Assembly: GCF_001613385.1 (NCBI RefSeq)
Contig: NZ_BDCG01000016.1
Span: forward strand, 1 to 64,000
Reading direction: 5' to 3'
DNA length: 64,000 nucleotides
Source of the DNA: Nocardia flavorosea NBRC 108225
Lineage (GTDB): Bacteria > Actinomycetota > Actinomycetes > Mycobacteriales > Mycobacteriaceae
The translations under genes and the position numbers were made by a program. Shown one piece after another: positions 1 to 7,789 of this stretch. The notes below the pieces were generated by a model. The model was not told the DNA's origin. It did not search any database and saw nothing but the letters and a program-made list of their open reading frames with translations. How positions within the stretch are numbered: position 1 is the first letter of the stretch; every line of letters starts with the position of its first letter.

Positions 1-59
1 TCCTATATAGCTAAATTCGGCAGCCGACCGCGTTGGGAACCGGAGAAGCAAACAAAAAC

Positions 60-96
60 GGCTGAGACCCTCCGTCTGATCGGAAGAGTCTCAGCC
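60..96 (-). terminator. Intrinsic terminator of the YdcF-like gene
   Basis: A perfect 9-bp inverted repeat (60-68 with 88-96, 19-nt loop) lies just downstream of the minus-strand gene that ends at 122. On the minus strand the stem is followed by a T-rich run (complement of 51-59). Stem plus T-run is the layout of a rho-independent terminator reading leftwards. The first 59 bases of the window hold no recognisable gene. Confidence 0.75.
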
Positions 97-121
97 CGCG
101 TGCTGCGGTGGTCGGCCGTGG

Positions 122-790
122 TTACTCCGGGATTACCCGAGTAGTGAATCCGGCGTCGACGAGCCGTGAGTAGGCGTCGTGGACTGGTGTCGGCACGTCC
201 TGCTCAACGGCCCAATCCTTCTGGGCGTACACCCAGATTCGCTGCGTATCCCCAACGAGCATGTTGATAACGCGGTCCGCGTCGCCGATGCTCTCGACGT
301 ACTCACTCAGCGGCAGCGGGAGCGACGAGCAAACCACGTCGACTTCGGGCCAACGCTTCCGGGCCATGGCGTAGCTACGCCGCTGCTGGTAGGGACGTGA
401 AATCAGCATGATCGACTGGACCTGATCGAGTAGACCGTGCTGATCGAGAAGAGCGCGGGTGAAGTCGATGTTGTCGCCGGTGTTCGTGGCCTTGGGTTCC
501 ACGAGGATTGCCTCATCCGGAACGCCGAGCTCAAGAGCGTGTTCGCGATAGTGCACTGCTTCTCCCCGGGGGAACCGCTCGACGGTCGTCGGGGCGTTGG
601 CACCGGTGAACACGATGCGGGGGAAGATTCCCGCGTTGTACAGGTTCGCGGTGTGGGTTGCTACTCCGAGGTCGTGGCTACCCAGCCCGATGCCGAGGTC
701 GACCGGCCGGGCCTCGTGGTCCATGTGGTTGAAGTTCCAGAGGGTTTCGACGTCGGCTCGAAGTTCGGCGGGCAGGGTTGCGGTCGGCAT
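122..790 (-). CDS. YdcF/ElyC/SanA-like (DUF218) protein
   Basis: A 222-aa protein. The conserved core includes the segment ATNTGDNIDFTRALL, typical of DUF218/YdcF proteins, whose biochemical role is poorly defined (envelope or nucleotide-binding roles have been proposed). No signal peptide or membrane segment is evident, so it is probably cytosolic. The start at 790 was chosen over upstream in-frame starts because a GAGGA ribosome-binding site precedes it and it clears the GntR gene, which ends 13 nt upstream on the same strand. It probably forms an operon with that repressor at the edge of the integrated element. A second, unrelated YdcF-type protein lies at 16942-17478. Its cargo function is unknown. 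Confidence 0.8.
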   Translation of the reverse strand: MPTATLPAELRADVETLWNFNHMDHEARPVDLGIGLGSHDLGVATHTANLYNAGIFPRIVFTGANAPTTVERFPRGEAVHYREHALELGVPDEAILVEPKATNTGDNIDFTRALLDQHGLLDQVQSIMLISRPYQQRRSYAMARKRWPEVDVVCSSLPLPLSEYVESIGDADRVINMLVGDTQRIWVYAQKDWAVEQDVPTPVHDAYSRLVDAGFTTRVIPE

Positions 791-803
791 CGGAGATGTC
801 CTC

Positions 804-1574
804 TCAGTCCGGAAGTTTGAAGTCGTATGTCCAGGCGAATCGGGAGGCCGCGTGCACCCCGCGGGCAAACTCGATCAGCTCGTTTCCAGCGGTGTAGGTC
901 TTGCGAACGAGGATCATTACCGGCTCTCCGGAGGGCAACTCGAGGGCTGCTGCCTCATCGGGTGTCGGCATCCTGGCGCAGATCGTCTCGGACATGTGGT
1001 CGGGCTCGTATCCCTGCAAGGTGAGGACGGCGAATCCGCCACCTTTGCCGGCCGGACCTGCTGTCGGGTCGACCAGCGGGGTTCCCTCGACATGTTCCGG
1101 ACGGTAGTAGCTGGTGAGGGAGTGTGTCGGCTTGCCTGCATCACGGACGAGTCGTCTGCGTTCATAGACCTGGGCACCTGCGGTCAGCCCGAATGCTTCG
1201 GCCGTCTCGGCGTCGGCTTCGACCAACTGCACGGTGTTCGTCTGGTCGGTCGGCTTCCATGTCCTGCCGGATGCCTCCCGGTCGGCCGCGAACGCAACGG
1301 TGTTCCCGAACTTCCACTTGCTCTTCGCGTAGCGCTCGATCCCGAGCCGACGCATTGGAGGGCGGTCCCGAACGACTGTCCCGCGTCGACGGATCGGCGT
1401 GACCAGACCTTCGGCGTCAAGCAGTCCGATGGCCTGCCGGACCGTCTTGATGTTCACGTCATAGTGAGCCGCGATCTCGTCCTGCTTGGGCAGCGTCGAA
1501 CCAGGTAGATACTCGCCCGCTTGGATGGCTGCGCGCAGGCTGGCCGCTAGTTCGCGGTATCCAGTGGTTCCCAT
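804..1574 (-). CDS. GntR/HutC-family repressor (UTRA domain), element regulator
   Basis: A 256-aa protein with an N-terminal winged helix (about residues 5-70, with the segment IAAHYDVNIKTVRQAIGLL) and a C-terminal UTRA ligand-binding domain (about 90-250) of the HutC subfamily. Start ATG at 1574, with a GGAAGAGG-type ribosome-binding site upstream. It is transcribed away from the replication-integration genes. Three near-identical operator-like repeats lie between the two transcription units. In actinobacterial integrative elements such as pSAM2, a GntR protein (KorSA) represses replication and transfer genes; by position this gene probably does the same and also controls itself. The effector is unknown. 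Confidence 0.88.
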   Translation of the reverse strand: MGTTGYRELAASLRAAIQAGEYLPGSTLPKQDEIAAHYDVNIKTVRQAIGLLDAEGLVTPIRRRGTVVRDRPPMRRLGIERYAKSKWKFGNTVAFAADREASGRTWKPTDQTNTVQLVEADAETAEAFGLTAGAQVYERRRLVRDAGKPTHSLTSYYRPEHVEGTPLVDPTAGPAGKGGGFAVLTLQGYEPDHMSETICARMPTPDEAAALELPSGEPVMILVRKTYTAGNELIEFARGVHAASRFAWTYDFKLPD

Positions 1575-1607
1575 CGGGCCTGCCTCTTCCTGTGTGCGTG
1601 CGATCCA

Positions 1608-1708
1608 TTAAGGGTGGCTCTAAATGTAGCAATCCATACTTTCGGCCAATTAGAGCTGGTTCTATTGACGGTTGACCGCTGTTTACCGCCCTAATAGAGC
1701 TAGTTCTA
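1608..1708. promoter_or_regulatory. Three-copy operator array between the divergent GntR and replication genes
   Basis: Three copies of a 15-bp imperfect palindrome occur at 1608-1622 (TTAAGGGTGGCTCTA), 1650-1664 (TTAGAGCTGGTTCTA) and 1694-1708 (ATAGAGCTAGTTCTA). The consensus is TTAGAGCTGGTTCTA. Start-to-start spacings are 42 and 44 bp, close to four helical turns, so all three could be bound on one DNA face. The array fills the gap between the GntR gene (start 1574) and the small protein (start 1740). Binding by the adjacent GntR protein is inferred. Confidence 0.75.
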
Positions 1709-1739
1709 ATTCAGTGTCCGAAGTCACCCGGAGGGCGTC

Positions 1740-2132
1740 ATGCAGGTCAGGGCAATCCAGAACGCGAATGTTCTTCGTCCATCGCGGTTGAATGCGGCGG
1801 GATGCTGCATCTACTGCCTTGGCCGGCACTGCCAGAACGCGCGGTGTGTATCCCAGTTCGCGGAGTCGGTGTGGGAGACCTGCACCCGCTGCGGCGGCAC
1901 CGAGTACCTGAACGGTCACGTGGACCCGGAAACGGCCTCGACACGCTGCGACTGCATCCAGGGCCTGACGGAGGCCGAGTTTCCCGCATCGGTCGCGGAG
2001 GTCGTGGAACTGGACCGGGTGCGCGCGTCCGAGCCGGTGAAGACTTCGCGGCTGGCCTACGGCTCGGTGGGTCCGGTGATGTATGAGTCCTGGCCCGCTG
2101 GAGGTGGCGCTCCGAAGCGGTGGATGGCCTGA
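1740..2132 (+). CDS. Small cysteine-rich element protein, function unknown
   Basis: A 130-aa protein with closely spaced cysteines (CCIYC at 22-26, further Cys at 31 and 36, CTRC at 48-51, CDC at 69-71). This suggests one or two zinc-binding sites of zinc-ribbon or knuckle type. A GGAGGG ribosome-binding site stands 8-10 nt before the ATG. Its stop overlaps the start of the replication initiator (TGATG), so the two are translationally coupled. Small Cys-rich proteins directly upstream of Rep are common in actinobacterial integrative elements, but I do not recognise a named family. A role in replication or its control is only suggested by position. Confidence 0.7.
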   Translation: MQVRAIQNANVLRPSRLNAAGCCIYCLGRHCQNARCVSQFAESVWETCTRCGGTEYLNGHVDPETASTRCDCIQGLTEAEFPASVAEVVELDRVRASEPVKTSRLAYGSVGPVMYESWPAGGGAPKRWMA

Positions 2133-3792
2133 TGACGGCGACGGTGACGGATCTCGCGTCGGCGGCGGATCGGAAGACGGCAGCGGAGCGGCGAGCAGAA
2201 CTCAATCTTGTCGAACTGGCTCAGGCGATGGCCGAGAAGCAAGGTGTCTGCCGCCGTCCGCTGCCGATGCTGGCGACCACTGAAGGCGACGGCACCAAGT
2301 ACATCGGGACGCCGTGCAAATCGACTCTTGAGTGCGTGTGCCCTGCGCGTGCCGCCCGCGCTCGTCTCTTGCGTATCCAGCAGGCCCATGAGGGCTGGCA
2401 CATCAAGGAGGAACCGGTAGTGGAGAAGAAGGAACCGACCGAGCAGCAGGCCGAACTGCTCAAGGCTCGGGCGGTGATGGCCGAGTCCTACCAGCAGGCC
2501 CGCGACGACGGCGACGAAGAGATGATGGCCGGTATCCGTGAGGTGGTGGAAGACCTCGACGCGGAGCTCCGGGAGACCGGTATCCGGGGCAAGCTCCGAG
2601 CCTGGATCCGAAACCGAAAGCGGTCCGCAAACGGACTACTCGTCGTCAGCAGCCGGTGCCGGACCTGCCGCGTAAGAAGGTCGGTAAGACCACTATCGGA
2701 CGGGTGTATGCGGGCAAGTACCGGCCGTCACTGTTCCTGACGCTCACCCTGCCCTCGTATGGCCGGGTCGGCCCGGACGGTGCTCCGATCAACATGGACA
2801 CCTACGACTACCGCCAAGCCGCCCGCGACACCATCCACTTCGCGGCCCTGTTCGATCGGTTCATCCAGAACTACGGTCGTGCTTCCGGTAGAGATATCCA
2901 GTACTTCGCCACCGTCGAACCCCAGCGCCGGGGAGCTCCGCATATCCACATCGGGATCCGGGGCACCGACCCGAAAGACCTCATCCGCCAGTTGGCGGCC
3001 GCGACGTATCACCAGGTGTGGTGGCCGCACTTCAACGAGATGACCTACCCCGACCGGCTCCCCCAGTGGGACTACCAGATACAGGCGTTCGTGGACCCCG
3101 ACACCCGCGAACCGGTCCCCACCTGGAACCAGGTCCTCGACCTCATGGATTCGGTGGATGAGCTGGAACCCGCGCACGTGGTCCGCTTCGGGCAACAGGT
3201 CGACGTCAAGGGCATCCTCGGCGGCACCGAGCAAGCGAACCGGCATATCGGGTACCTGACCAAGTACCTCACCAAGTCCATCGGGGACGTGATCGAACCG
3301 CAGTCGCAGCGGGCGACCGACCACTACGACCGGCTCCACGCCGAACTGTGCAAGACACCGTGCTCTCCGTCGTGTGGGATCTGGTTCCGCTACGGCGTCG
3401 TACCGAAGGGTGCTACCGCGAAGACTCAGCCGGGCGTGTGCAAGGGCAAGGCGCATCGTCGGGAAACGCTTGGGTTGCGGGGTCGTCGGGTGCTGGTGTC
3501 GCAGAAGTGGACCGGCAAAGAACTGGCCGACCACAAGGCCGATCGCGCGGAGTTCGTTCGGCAGCGTCTCGCTGAGGCCGGAATGCCGATGGATCAGGTG
3601 AAACGGATGGTCATCACCCCGGTAGAGCCCGGCGACCCGAACGTGCCACCCCGCGAGCACCTGATCATGCAGTTGGTGGCGCAAAAGCTCAGTCAACGCG
3701 CGGAATACAACCGCGCCATGCTTGCCGATCCACCGGATATGCCGGCCGAATCAATTGCTTCAGATCATGACTCGTCGGACTCAGCGGCGTAG
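2132..3792 (+). pseudogene. RepSA-like replication initiator, interrupted by a one-base frameshift
   Basis: Two reading frames together make one rolling-circle-type initiator of the RepSA family. The first part (ATG 2132, about 150 residues in frame) carries a Cys-containing zinc-finger-like region and an acidic coiled stretch. The second, in the -1 frame from about 2590 to 3792, carries the family motifs FLTLTLPSYG, the HUH-like GAPHIHIGIRG and YLTKYLTKSIGD. Restoring one G in the GGGG run at 2586-2589 joins the frames smoothly into the segment SLDPKPKAVRKRT. The -1 frame has a stop at 2539-2541, so the break lies in 2542-2605. An internal GTG at 2656 could start a truncated protein. It is either a decayed gene or a sequencing error; no programmed slippery heptamer is visible. 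Confidence 0.8.
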
Positions 3793-3806
3793 GGGAGGGG
3801 TTTGAG

Positions 3807-4013
3807 ATGGAAGTTCGTTCGGAATACTTGAGTGTGGCTGAGGCTGCCGTCTATTTGGGTACCGGTGTCCGGTTCATTCGGCGGCTGGTGGCTGAGCGTC
3901 GAGTGGTGTTCTACAAGGTCGGCGGTCACGTCCGGTTCAAGGTCTCGGACCTGGAGGCATACGCCCAGGCGGGTCGCGTCGATGCTGCTCCGGCGTATCA
4001 GGTGGCGTCCTGA
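3807..4013 (+). CDS. xis: Excisionase (MerR-like winged-helix Xis)
   Basis: A 68-aa DNA-binding protein of the excisionase/helix-turn-helix_17 type, with the usual segments YLSVAEAAVYLG and VGGHVRFKVSDLEAYA. Such proteins bend attachment-site DNA and steer the integrase toward excision. A GGGGAGGGG ribosome-binding site lies just upstream of the ATG. The stop overlaps the integrase start by one base (TGATG), so xis and int are translated as a coupled pair. Confidence 0.92.
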   Translation: MEVRSEYLSVAEAAVYLGTGVRFIRRLVAERRVVFYKVGGHVRFKVSDLEAYAQAGRVDAAPAYQVAS

Positions 4014-5230
4014 TGGCCGGTAAACGTGGGTTCGGCAGTGTGCGAAAGCTGCCGTCTGGCCGGTGGCAGGCTCGCTACCGTGGCCCGGATGGGCAGATGC
4101 GCCCGGCGCCCCGGACGTTCGAGACGAAGAAGTCGGCCGAACAGTGGTTGTCCACGACCGAAGTGCAGATTTTGCAAGGCGATTGGATCGCCCCGGAGCG
4201 GGGCAAGATTCCGGTCAAGACGTACATGGAACGCTGGATCGCTCAGCGTCCCGGACTGCGGCCGAAGACCACCCAGCTCTACGAGTGGTTGTTGCGGGCG
4301 CATATCGCACCGACCGAACTCGGTGGTACGGCACTCGGCAAGCTGACCACGCCTATGGTTCGGCAATGGCGGGCAGGCCGGATTGAGGCGGGCGTTTCCG
4401 AGATCGCGACGGCGAAGGCGTATCGGCTCCTGCGGGCGGCGCTGAACACGGCGGTAGATGAGGACAAGATTATTCCTCGCAATCCGTGCCGGGTGCGCGG
4501 TGCCGACAAGGAGAACAGCCCCGAGCGGCCGGTGCTGACGGTCAGTCAGGTGTTCAGGATTGCGGGCGCGGTTCCCGAGCGGTACCGGGTCCTTGTGTTG
4601 CTCTCGGCGTTCTGCTCCCTGCGCTGGGGTGAGGCGTCGGCGCTGCTTCGTGGTGACTTCTCCGACGATGCGTCATCGGTCCGGATCACCAAAGCGCTGG
4701 TGGAGGTCTCGGGTAAGGGGCTGATCGTGGCTGGCCCGAAGTCGCGCGCCGGCATACGGACCCTGACCGTTCCGGAGGCGATTCGGCGCGATGTCCTGGA
4801 GCACTTCGATGCCTACGTCCCGGGCTCTCCGGTTTCGTACGTGTTCACCGGTCTCCGCGGTAACCCGCTGCGCCGGTCGAACTTCGATCAGAACGTTCAG
4901 TGGAACAAGACTATGGCGCGGCTTGGGTTGGCCGGCGTCCACTTCCACGATCTCCGCCATGCCGGGAATCTGTGGGCGTCCAAGTCCGGGATGTCGACCA
5001 GGGATCTCATGGCGCGGATGGGGCACGACGATATGCGGGCGGCACTGATCTACCAGCGGGCTACCGATGACGCGCAACGTCGAATCGCTGACGATCTGTC
5101 GCGGATGGGCACAGCAGTACCGAGAGGGTCAAACCGGGGCGTAGTGGCACGTGTGTGGCACAGCGGCATCGTGGGATGTGACCGGACCGGAAACCCAGCA
5201 CTGAGAAGGTGGAGCAAATGGCGCGGGTGA
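4013..5230 (+). CDS. int: Tyrosine recombinase (site-specific integrase)
   Basis: A 405-aa phage-type integrase. N-terminal AP2-like arm-binding region (about 1-65), SAM-like core-binding domain (70-155) and C-terminal catalytic domain (175-365). The catalytic residues are visible: Arg204 (SLRWGE), Lys243, His312 and Arg315 (HFHDLRHAG), His338 (MGHDD) and nucleophile Tyr347. It is translationally coupled to xis. The gene ends 28 bp before the 3' end of a tRNA-Gly gene, the standard arrangement for elements that integrate into tRNA genes. The integrase looks intact although the replication initiator does not. Confidence 0.95.
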   Translation: MAGKRGFGSVRKLPSGRWQARYRGPDGQMRPAPRTFETKKSAEQWLSTTEVQILQGDWIAPERGKIPVKTYMERWIAQRPGLRPKTTQLYEWLLRAHIAPTELGGTALGKLTTPMVRQWRAGRIEAGVSEIATAKAYRLLRAALNTAVDEDKIIPRNPCRVRGADKENSPERPVLTVSQVFRIAGAVPERYRVLVLLSAFCSLRWGEASALLRGDFSDDASSVRITKALVEVSGKGLIVAGPKSRAGIRTLTVPEAIRRDVLEHFDAYVPGSPVSYVFTGLRGNPLRRSNFDQNVQWNKTMARLGLAGVHFHDLRHAGNLWASKSGMSTRDLMARMGHDDMRAALIYQRATDDAQRRIADDLSRMGTAVPRGSNRGVVARVWHSGIVGCDRTGNPALRRWSKWRG

Positions 5231-5257
5231 CCAGCGCGGATATCGGGTATGTGATGG

Positions 5258-5305
5258 TGGAGCCGGTGACGGGAATCGAACCCGCGCCGTCTGCTTGGGA
5301 AGCAG
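5258..5305. other. Predicted right attachment site (attR) in the 3' half of tRNA-Gly
   Basis: The tRNA 3' half faces the integrase, so the recombination core is predicted between the T-arm/CCA end and about the anticodon region. The matching direct repeat (attL) was looked for at the left edge of the window and is not there, so the element continues to the left. The exact core cannot be set from one copy. Confidence 0.5.
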
Positions 5306-5331
5306 AAGTTCTGCCATTGAACTACACCGGC
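5258..5331 (-). tRNA. tRNA-Gly (anticodon CCC)
   Basis: A full cloverleaf reads on the minus strand. It has acceptor GCCGGTG/CACCGGC, D-arm GTTC...GAAC, anticodon stem TCTGC/GCAGA with loop TTCCCAA (anticodon CCC, reading GGG), and T-arm with TTCGATT loop. The 3' CCA is encoded (5258-5260). Total length is 74 nt. It remains intact next to the integrated element, as expected when integration restores the 3' end. Confidence 0.95.
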
Positions 5332-5420
5332 GGTACGCCTGTCGGCGCGAAGGCGAGCTTAGCAGAGGGCCGACCCGGGACCGAAATCTTTCGTGGATTC
5401 CGGCCCCGGTGAACGTGGGC

Positions 5421-5792
5421 TCAGGCCTCGGACCAGACGCCGAGCTGGTTGCCGCTGGGGTCGGTGAAGTGGAAGCGGCGGCCGCCGGGGAAGTCGAAGG
5501 GGCCTTCGGTGACCGTGCCGCCGGCGGCGCCGACGGCACGCAGGCTGGTGTCGAGGTCGTTCGAATACAGCAGGACCAGGGGCCCGCCGGTGTGGACTTC
5601 GGAGCCTGCGGCCAGGCCGCCCGCTTCGCCTTCGCTGCCGTCGAAACGGCGGATACCGGTGTACTCGGGGCCGTAGTCGTTGAATTCCCAGCCGAACGCC
5701 GACCGGTAGAAGCTGCGGGCGGCGTCCATATCGGTGACGGTGAGTTCGATGTAGTCGATGCCGTGGTGGGTGTGCGCACTGGTCTCTGACAT
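5421..5792 (-). CDS. VOC-family protein (glyoxalase/bleomycin-resistance fold)
   Basis: A 123-aa single-module vicinal-oxygen-chelate protein. The beta-alpha-beta pattern is clear: IDYIELTVTDMDAARSFYRS at 13-32 and FHFTDPSGNQLGVWSE at the C-terminus. Members bind a metal and act as glyoxalases, dioxygenases or drug-binding proteins. The substrate cannot be told from sequence. It is divergent from dcd, with under 100 bp between starts, and lies just outside the integrated element. Confidence 0.88.
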   Translation of the reverse strand: MSETSAHTHHGIDYIELTVTDMDAARSFYRSAFGWEFNDYGPEYTGIRRFDGSEGEAGGLAAGSEVHTGGPLVLLYSNDLDTSLRAVGAAGGTVTEGPFDFPGGRRFHFTDPSGNQLGVWSEA

Positions 5793-5868
5793 GGGTGGAG
5801 TATGCCCGCGGGGTGTGACAGGAAACAGCGCTGCCGGACCGGGATCTACCTGCCCGGATCGCGGTCGC

Positions 5869-5874
5869 TACGCT
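5869..5874 (+). promoter_or_regulatory. -10 element (TACGCT) of dcd, leaderless
   Basis: TACGCT ends 6 nt before the GTG start at 5881, so transcription would begin at or next to the start codon. No ribosome-binding site is visible. This supports the chosen dcd start. Confidence 0.6.
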
Positions 5875-5880
5875 CGTGGC

Positions 5881-6453
5881 GTGCTGCTTTCCGATCGTGA
5901 TATCCGGGCGGAGTTCGCCGCCGGGCGGCTCGGGCTCGAACCGTTCGAGGACAACCTGATCCAGCCGTCCAGTATCGACGTGCGGCTGGACCGGATGTTC
6001 CGGGTGTTCAACAACACCCGCTACACCCATATCGACCCGGCGCAGCGCCAGGACGAGCTGACGAGCCTGGTGGAGCCCGCGGCGGGTGAACCGTTCGTGC
6101 TGCATCCGGGGGAGTTCGTGCTCGGGTCCACGCTGGAGGTGTGCAGCCTGCCCGACGATCTGGCGGGCCGGTTGGAGGGTAAGTCGAGTCTGGGCCGGTT
6201 GGGGTTGCTCACCCATTCGACGGCCGGGTTCATCGATCCCGGGTTCAGTGGGCACATCACCCTGGAGCTGTCGAATGTGGCGAACCTGCCCATCACGTTG
6301 TGGCCGGGGATGAAGATCGGGCAGTTGTGCCTGTTCCGGCTGACCAGCCCGGCGGAGAATCCCTACGGTAGCGCCGGTACGGGGTCGAAGTATCAAGGGC
6401 AGCGAGGGCCGACCCCGTCGCGGGCTTATCTGAACTTTTCCTTGCCGAGCTAG
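5881..6453 (+). CDS. dcd: Bifunctional dCTP deaminase/dUTPase
   Basis: A 190-aa protein that converts dCTP to dUMP, the mycobacterial-type bifunctional Dcd:Dut. The sequence is very close to what I know of the mycobacterial enzyme, including the nucleotide-binding segment GRLEGKSSLGRLGLL (about 97-111), Ala115 in THSTAGFIDPGF, and the catalytic Glu129 (ITLELSN). The GTG at 5881 gives the standard family length. It acts in the cytosol, supplying dUMP to thymidylate synthesis and keeping dUTP low. It sits immediately beyond the tRNA-Gly and VOC genes and is convergent with the TetR gene. Confidence 0.95.
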   Translation: MLLSDRDIRAEFAAGRLGLEPFEDNLIQPSSIDVRLDRMFRVFNNTRYTHIDPAQRQDELTSLVEPAAGEPFVLHPGEFVLGSTLEVCSLPDDLAGRLEGKSSLGRLGLLTHSTAGFIDPGFSGHITLELSNVANLPITLWPGMKIGQLCLFRLTSPAENPYGSAGTGSKYQGQRGPTPSRAYLNFSLPS

Positions 6454-6478
6454 CGCGCTTCCGGGTCTGGTCAGCGAA

Positions 6479-7039
6479 TCAGGCCTCGGCCGTGCCGAGG
6501 ACGATATCGGCGATGTGTGCCAGGACCGCGTTGTGGTCGAGGCCGTCGAGGCGGTCGGCGACGAGGAAATGCATTCCGATGCGGGTGGAGAACGCGAGCA
6601 GGCTGCGGGCTTCGACCTCGACCGGGTCGGTGAAGTAGGTGCCGATCATCTCGCGCAACAGGTCCATTCGCTGATTGTCGACCCGGCGCAGCCGGTCGGC
6701 GACGTTCTCGTCGCGGCGGGCCCAGTCGCGTACGGCGAGGTCGAGGGGGAGCAGTTCGGCGGAGAGGGTGAGTGCGCCGGCCCGCTGGATCTTGGTTCGC
6801 GCGTCGCCACCGTCGCGGGTGATGCGGTCGAGTACCTCGTCGATACTGCGGCGCTCCCAGGTGTCGAGCATGGCTTCGAGCAGGGCGTTGCGGTCGGCGA
6901 AGTGACCGTAGAAGCCGCCCTTGGTGACGCCGAGTGCTTTGGCGAGCGTTTCGACGCGGACGGCGTCGGGGCCGCCGCGGGCCAGCGCGCGCAGTCCTTC
7001 GTCGATCCAGTCGGCACTGGGTGTGCGTGCCGTGCCCAT
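6479..7039 (-). CDS. TetR-family transcriptional regulator
   Basis: A 186-aa regulator. The TetR helix-turn-helix lies at about residues 12-58 (ALGVTKGGFYGHFADRNALL), followed by an all-helical ligand domain. ATG at 7039 was preferred over an upstream in-frame start because a GGGAGA ribosome-binding site precedes it and because the upstream extension would run through the operators. It is divergent from the gene at 7140. Two strong palindromes between them imply autoregulation and control of that neighbour. The ligand is unknown. Confidence 0.9.
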   Translation of the reverse strand: MGTARTPSADWIDEGLRALARGGPDAVRVETLAKALGVTKGGFYGHFADRNALLEAMLDTWERRSIDEVLDRITRDGGDARTKIQRAGALTLSAELLPLDLAVRDWARRDENVADRLRRVDNQRMDLLREMIGTYFTDPVEVEARSLLAFSTRIGMHFLVADRLDGLDHNAVLAHIADIVLGTAEA

Positions 7040-7069
7040 GGTCGTTTCTCCCTTCGTCACGCAGCGGTC

Positions 7070-7119
7070 TATACGGCGCCGTATATTTCCGCTAGCGTTG
7101 ATATACGCCACCGTATATC
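7070..7119. promoter_or_regulatory. Twin TetR operators
   Basis: A perfect 16-bp palindrome TATACGGCGCCGTATA (7070-7085) and a second inverted repeat GATATACG-N4-CGTATATC (7100-7119) lie between the divergent TetR gene and the 7140 gene. Both share a TATACG half-site and their centres are about 32 bp apart (three helical turns). The AT-rich half-sites stand out against the GC-rich background. Confidence 0.85.
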
Positions 7120-7139
7120 AATCAGAGGGAGACGCGGAG

Positions 7140-7652
7140 ATGACTGACAGTTCCCCGATTCGCAGAGCCGAAGACCATGCCGATCCGGTCGCGTTCCAGC
7201 AGCACGACATCACCGAATCGGCCAGAGCGCACAGCACGATGGCCGACTACCACTACGCCGATCAGTTCGTGCTGCCCACGAAAGCGGACGCAACCGGAAC
7301 TCCGGAAGAATGGGCGCACGTGGCGCTCGGCGAGGTCGCCGGCCGTGGCGGCCAGTTGATCTGGCGCGGGCTGCTGGGATTGCGGCTCGCGCGGCGATCC
7401 GCGCCGGAGCAGGTGGCCGGATGGCCGATCGTCGAACGCGGCGATACCTGGATAACCCTCGCGGCCCCGTCGTGGATGCTCACCGGAAACCTGGTGTTCG
7501 AGGTCGGCGCCGAGAGCGTTTCGCTGGTCACCTTCATCCGCTATGAACGACCGATCGGTAAATGGATCTGGACCCGCGCGGCCCGCGCCCATCGCCGCCT
7601 CGCGCCGGGGCTGCTGGCCGATGCGCAACGGGTGCTGCGAACACGTTTGTGA
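7140..7652 (+). CDS. Conserved hypothetical protein (DUF2867-like), TetR-controlled
   Basis: A 170-aa soluble protein with no signal peptide or membrane segment. The pattern GWPIVERGDTWITLAAPSW followed by NLVFEVGAESVSLVTFIRYE resembles DUF2867/SRPBCC-like small-molecule-binding proteins. This is a tentative family call. An AGAGGGAG ribosome-binding site precedes the ATG. The gene is divergent from the TetR regulator and its promoter overlaps the twin operators, so it is the likely target. Function unknown; a role in response to a small ligand is inferred only from the regulator pairing. Confidence 0.7.
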   Translation: MTDSSPIRRAEDHADPVAFQQHDITESARAHSTMADYHYADQFVLPTKADATGTPEEWAHVALGEVAGRGGQLIWRGLLGLRLARRSAPEQVAGWPIVERGDTWITLAAPSWMLTGNLVFEVGAESVSLVTFIRYERPIGKWIWTRAARAHRRLAPGLLADAQRVLRTRL

Positions 7653-7685
7653 TACCGGGCCGGCGGGGCAGGCCGGCCCGGTATC
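7651..7685. terminator. Bidirectional hairpin terminator
   Basis: A perfect 14-bp stem (7651-7664 with 7672-7685, 7-nt loop) lies between the convergent genes ending at 7652 and 7790. It starts inside the stop codon of the upstream gene. There is no T-run on either strand, as is common for actinobacterial terminators. Confidence 0.75.
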
Positions 7686-7789
7686 CCGGTGGCTGTACTG
7701 GACAGCCGGTCCCGCGGTCACCCGTCGGCGCCGCGGGCGGGCTACGACCGGCATGCCTTGTGAGCTGCCGGACGTAGCCCCATCCCCGG

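Noticed and set aside
2580..2660. Programmed -1 frameshifting in the replication initiator
   Set aside because: No X-XXY-YYZ slippery heptamer in the correct frame and no obvious downstream pseudoknot. A one-base slip in GGGG explains it more simply.
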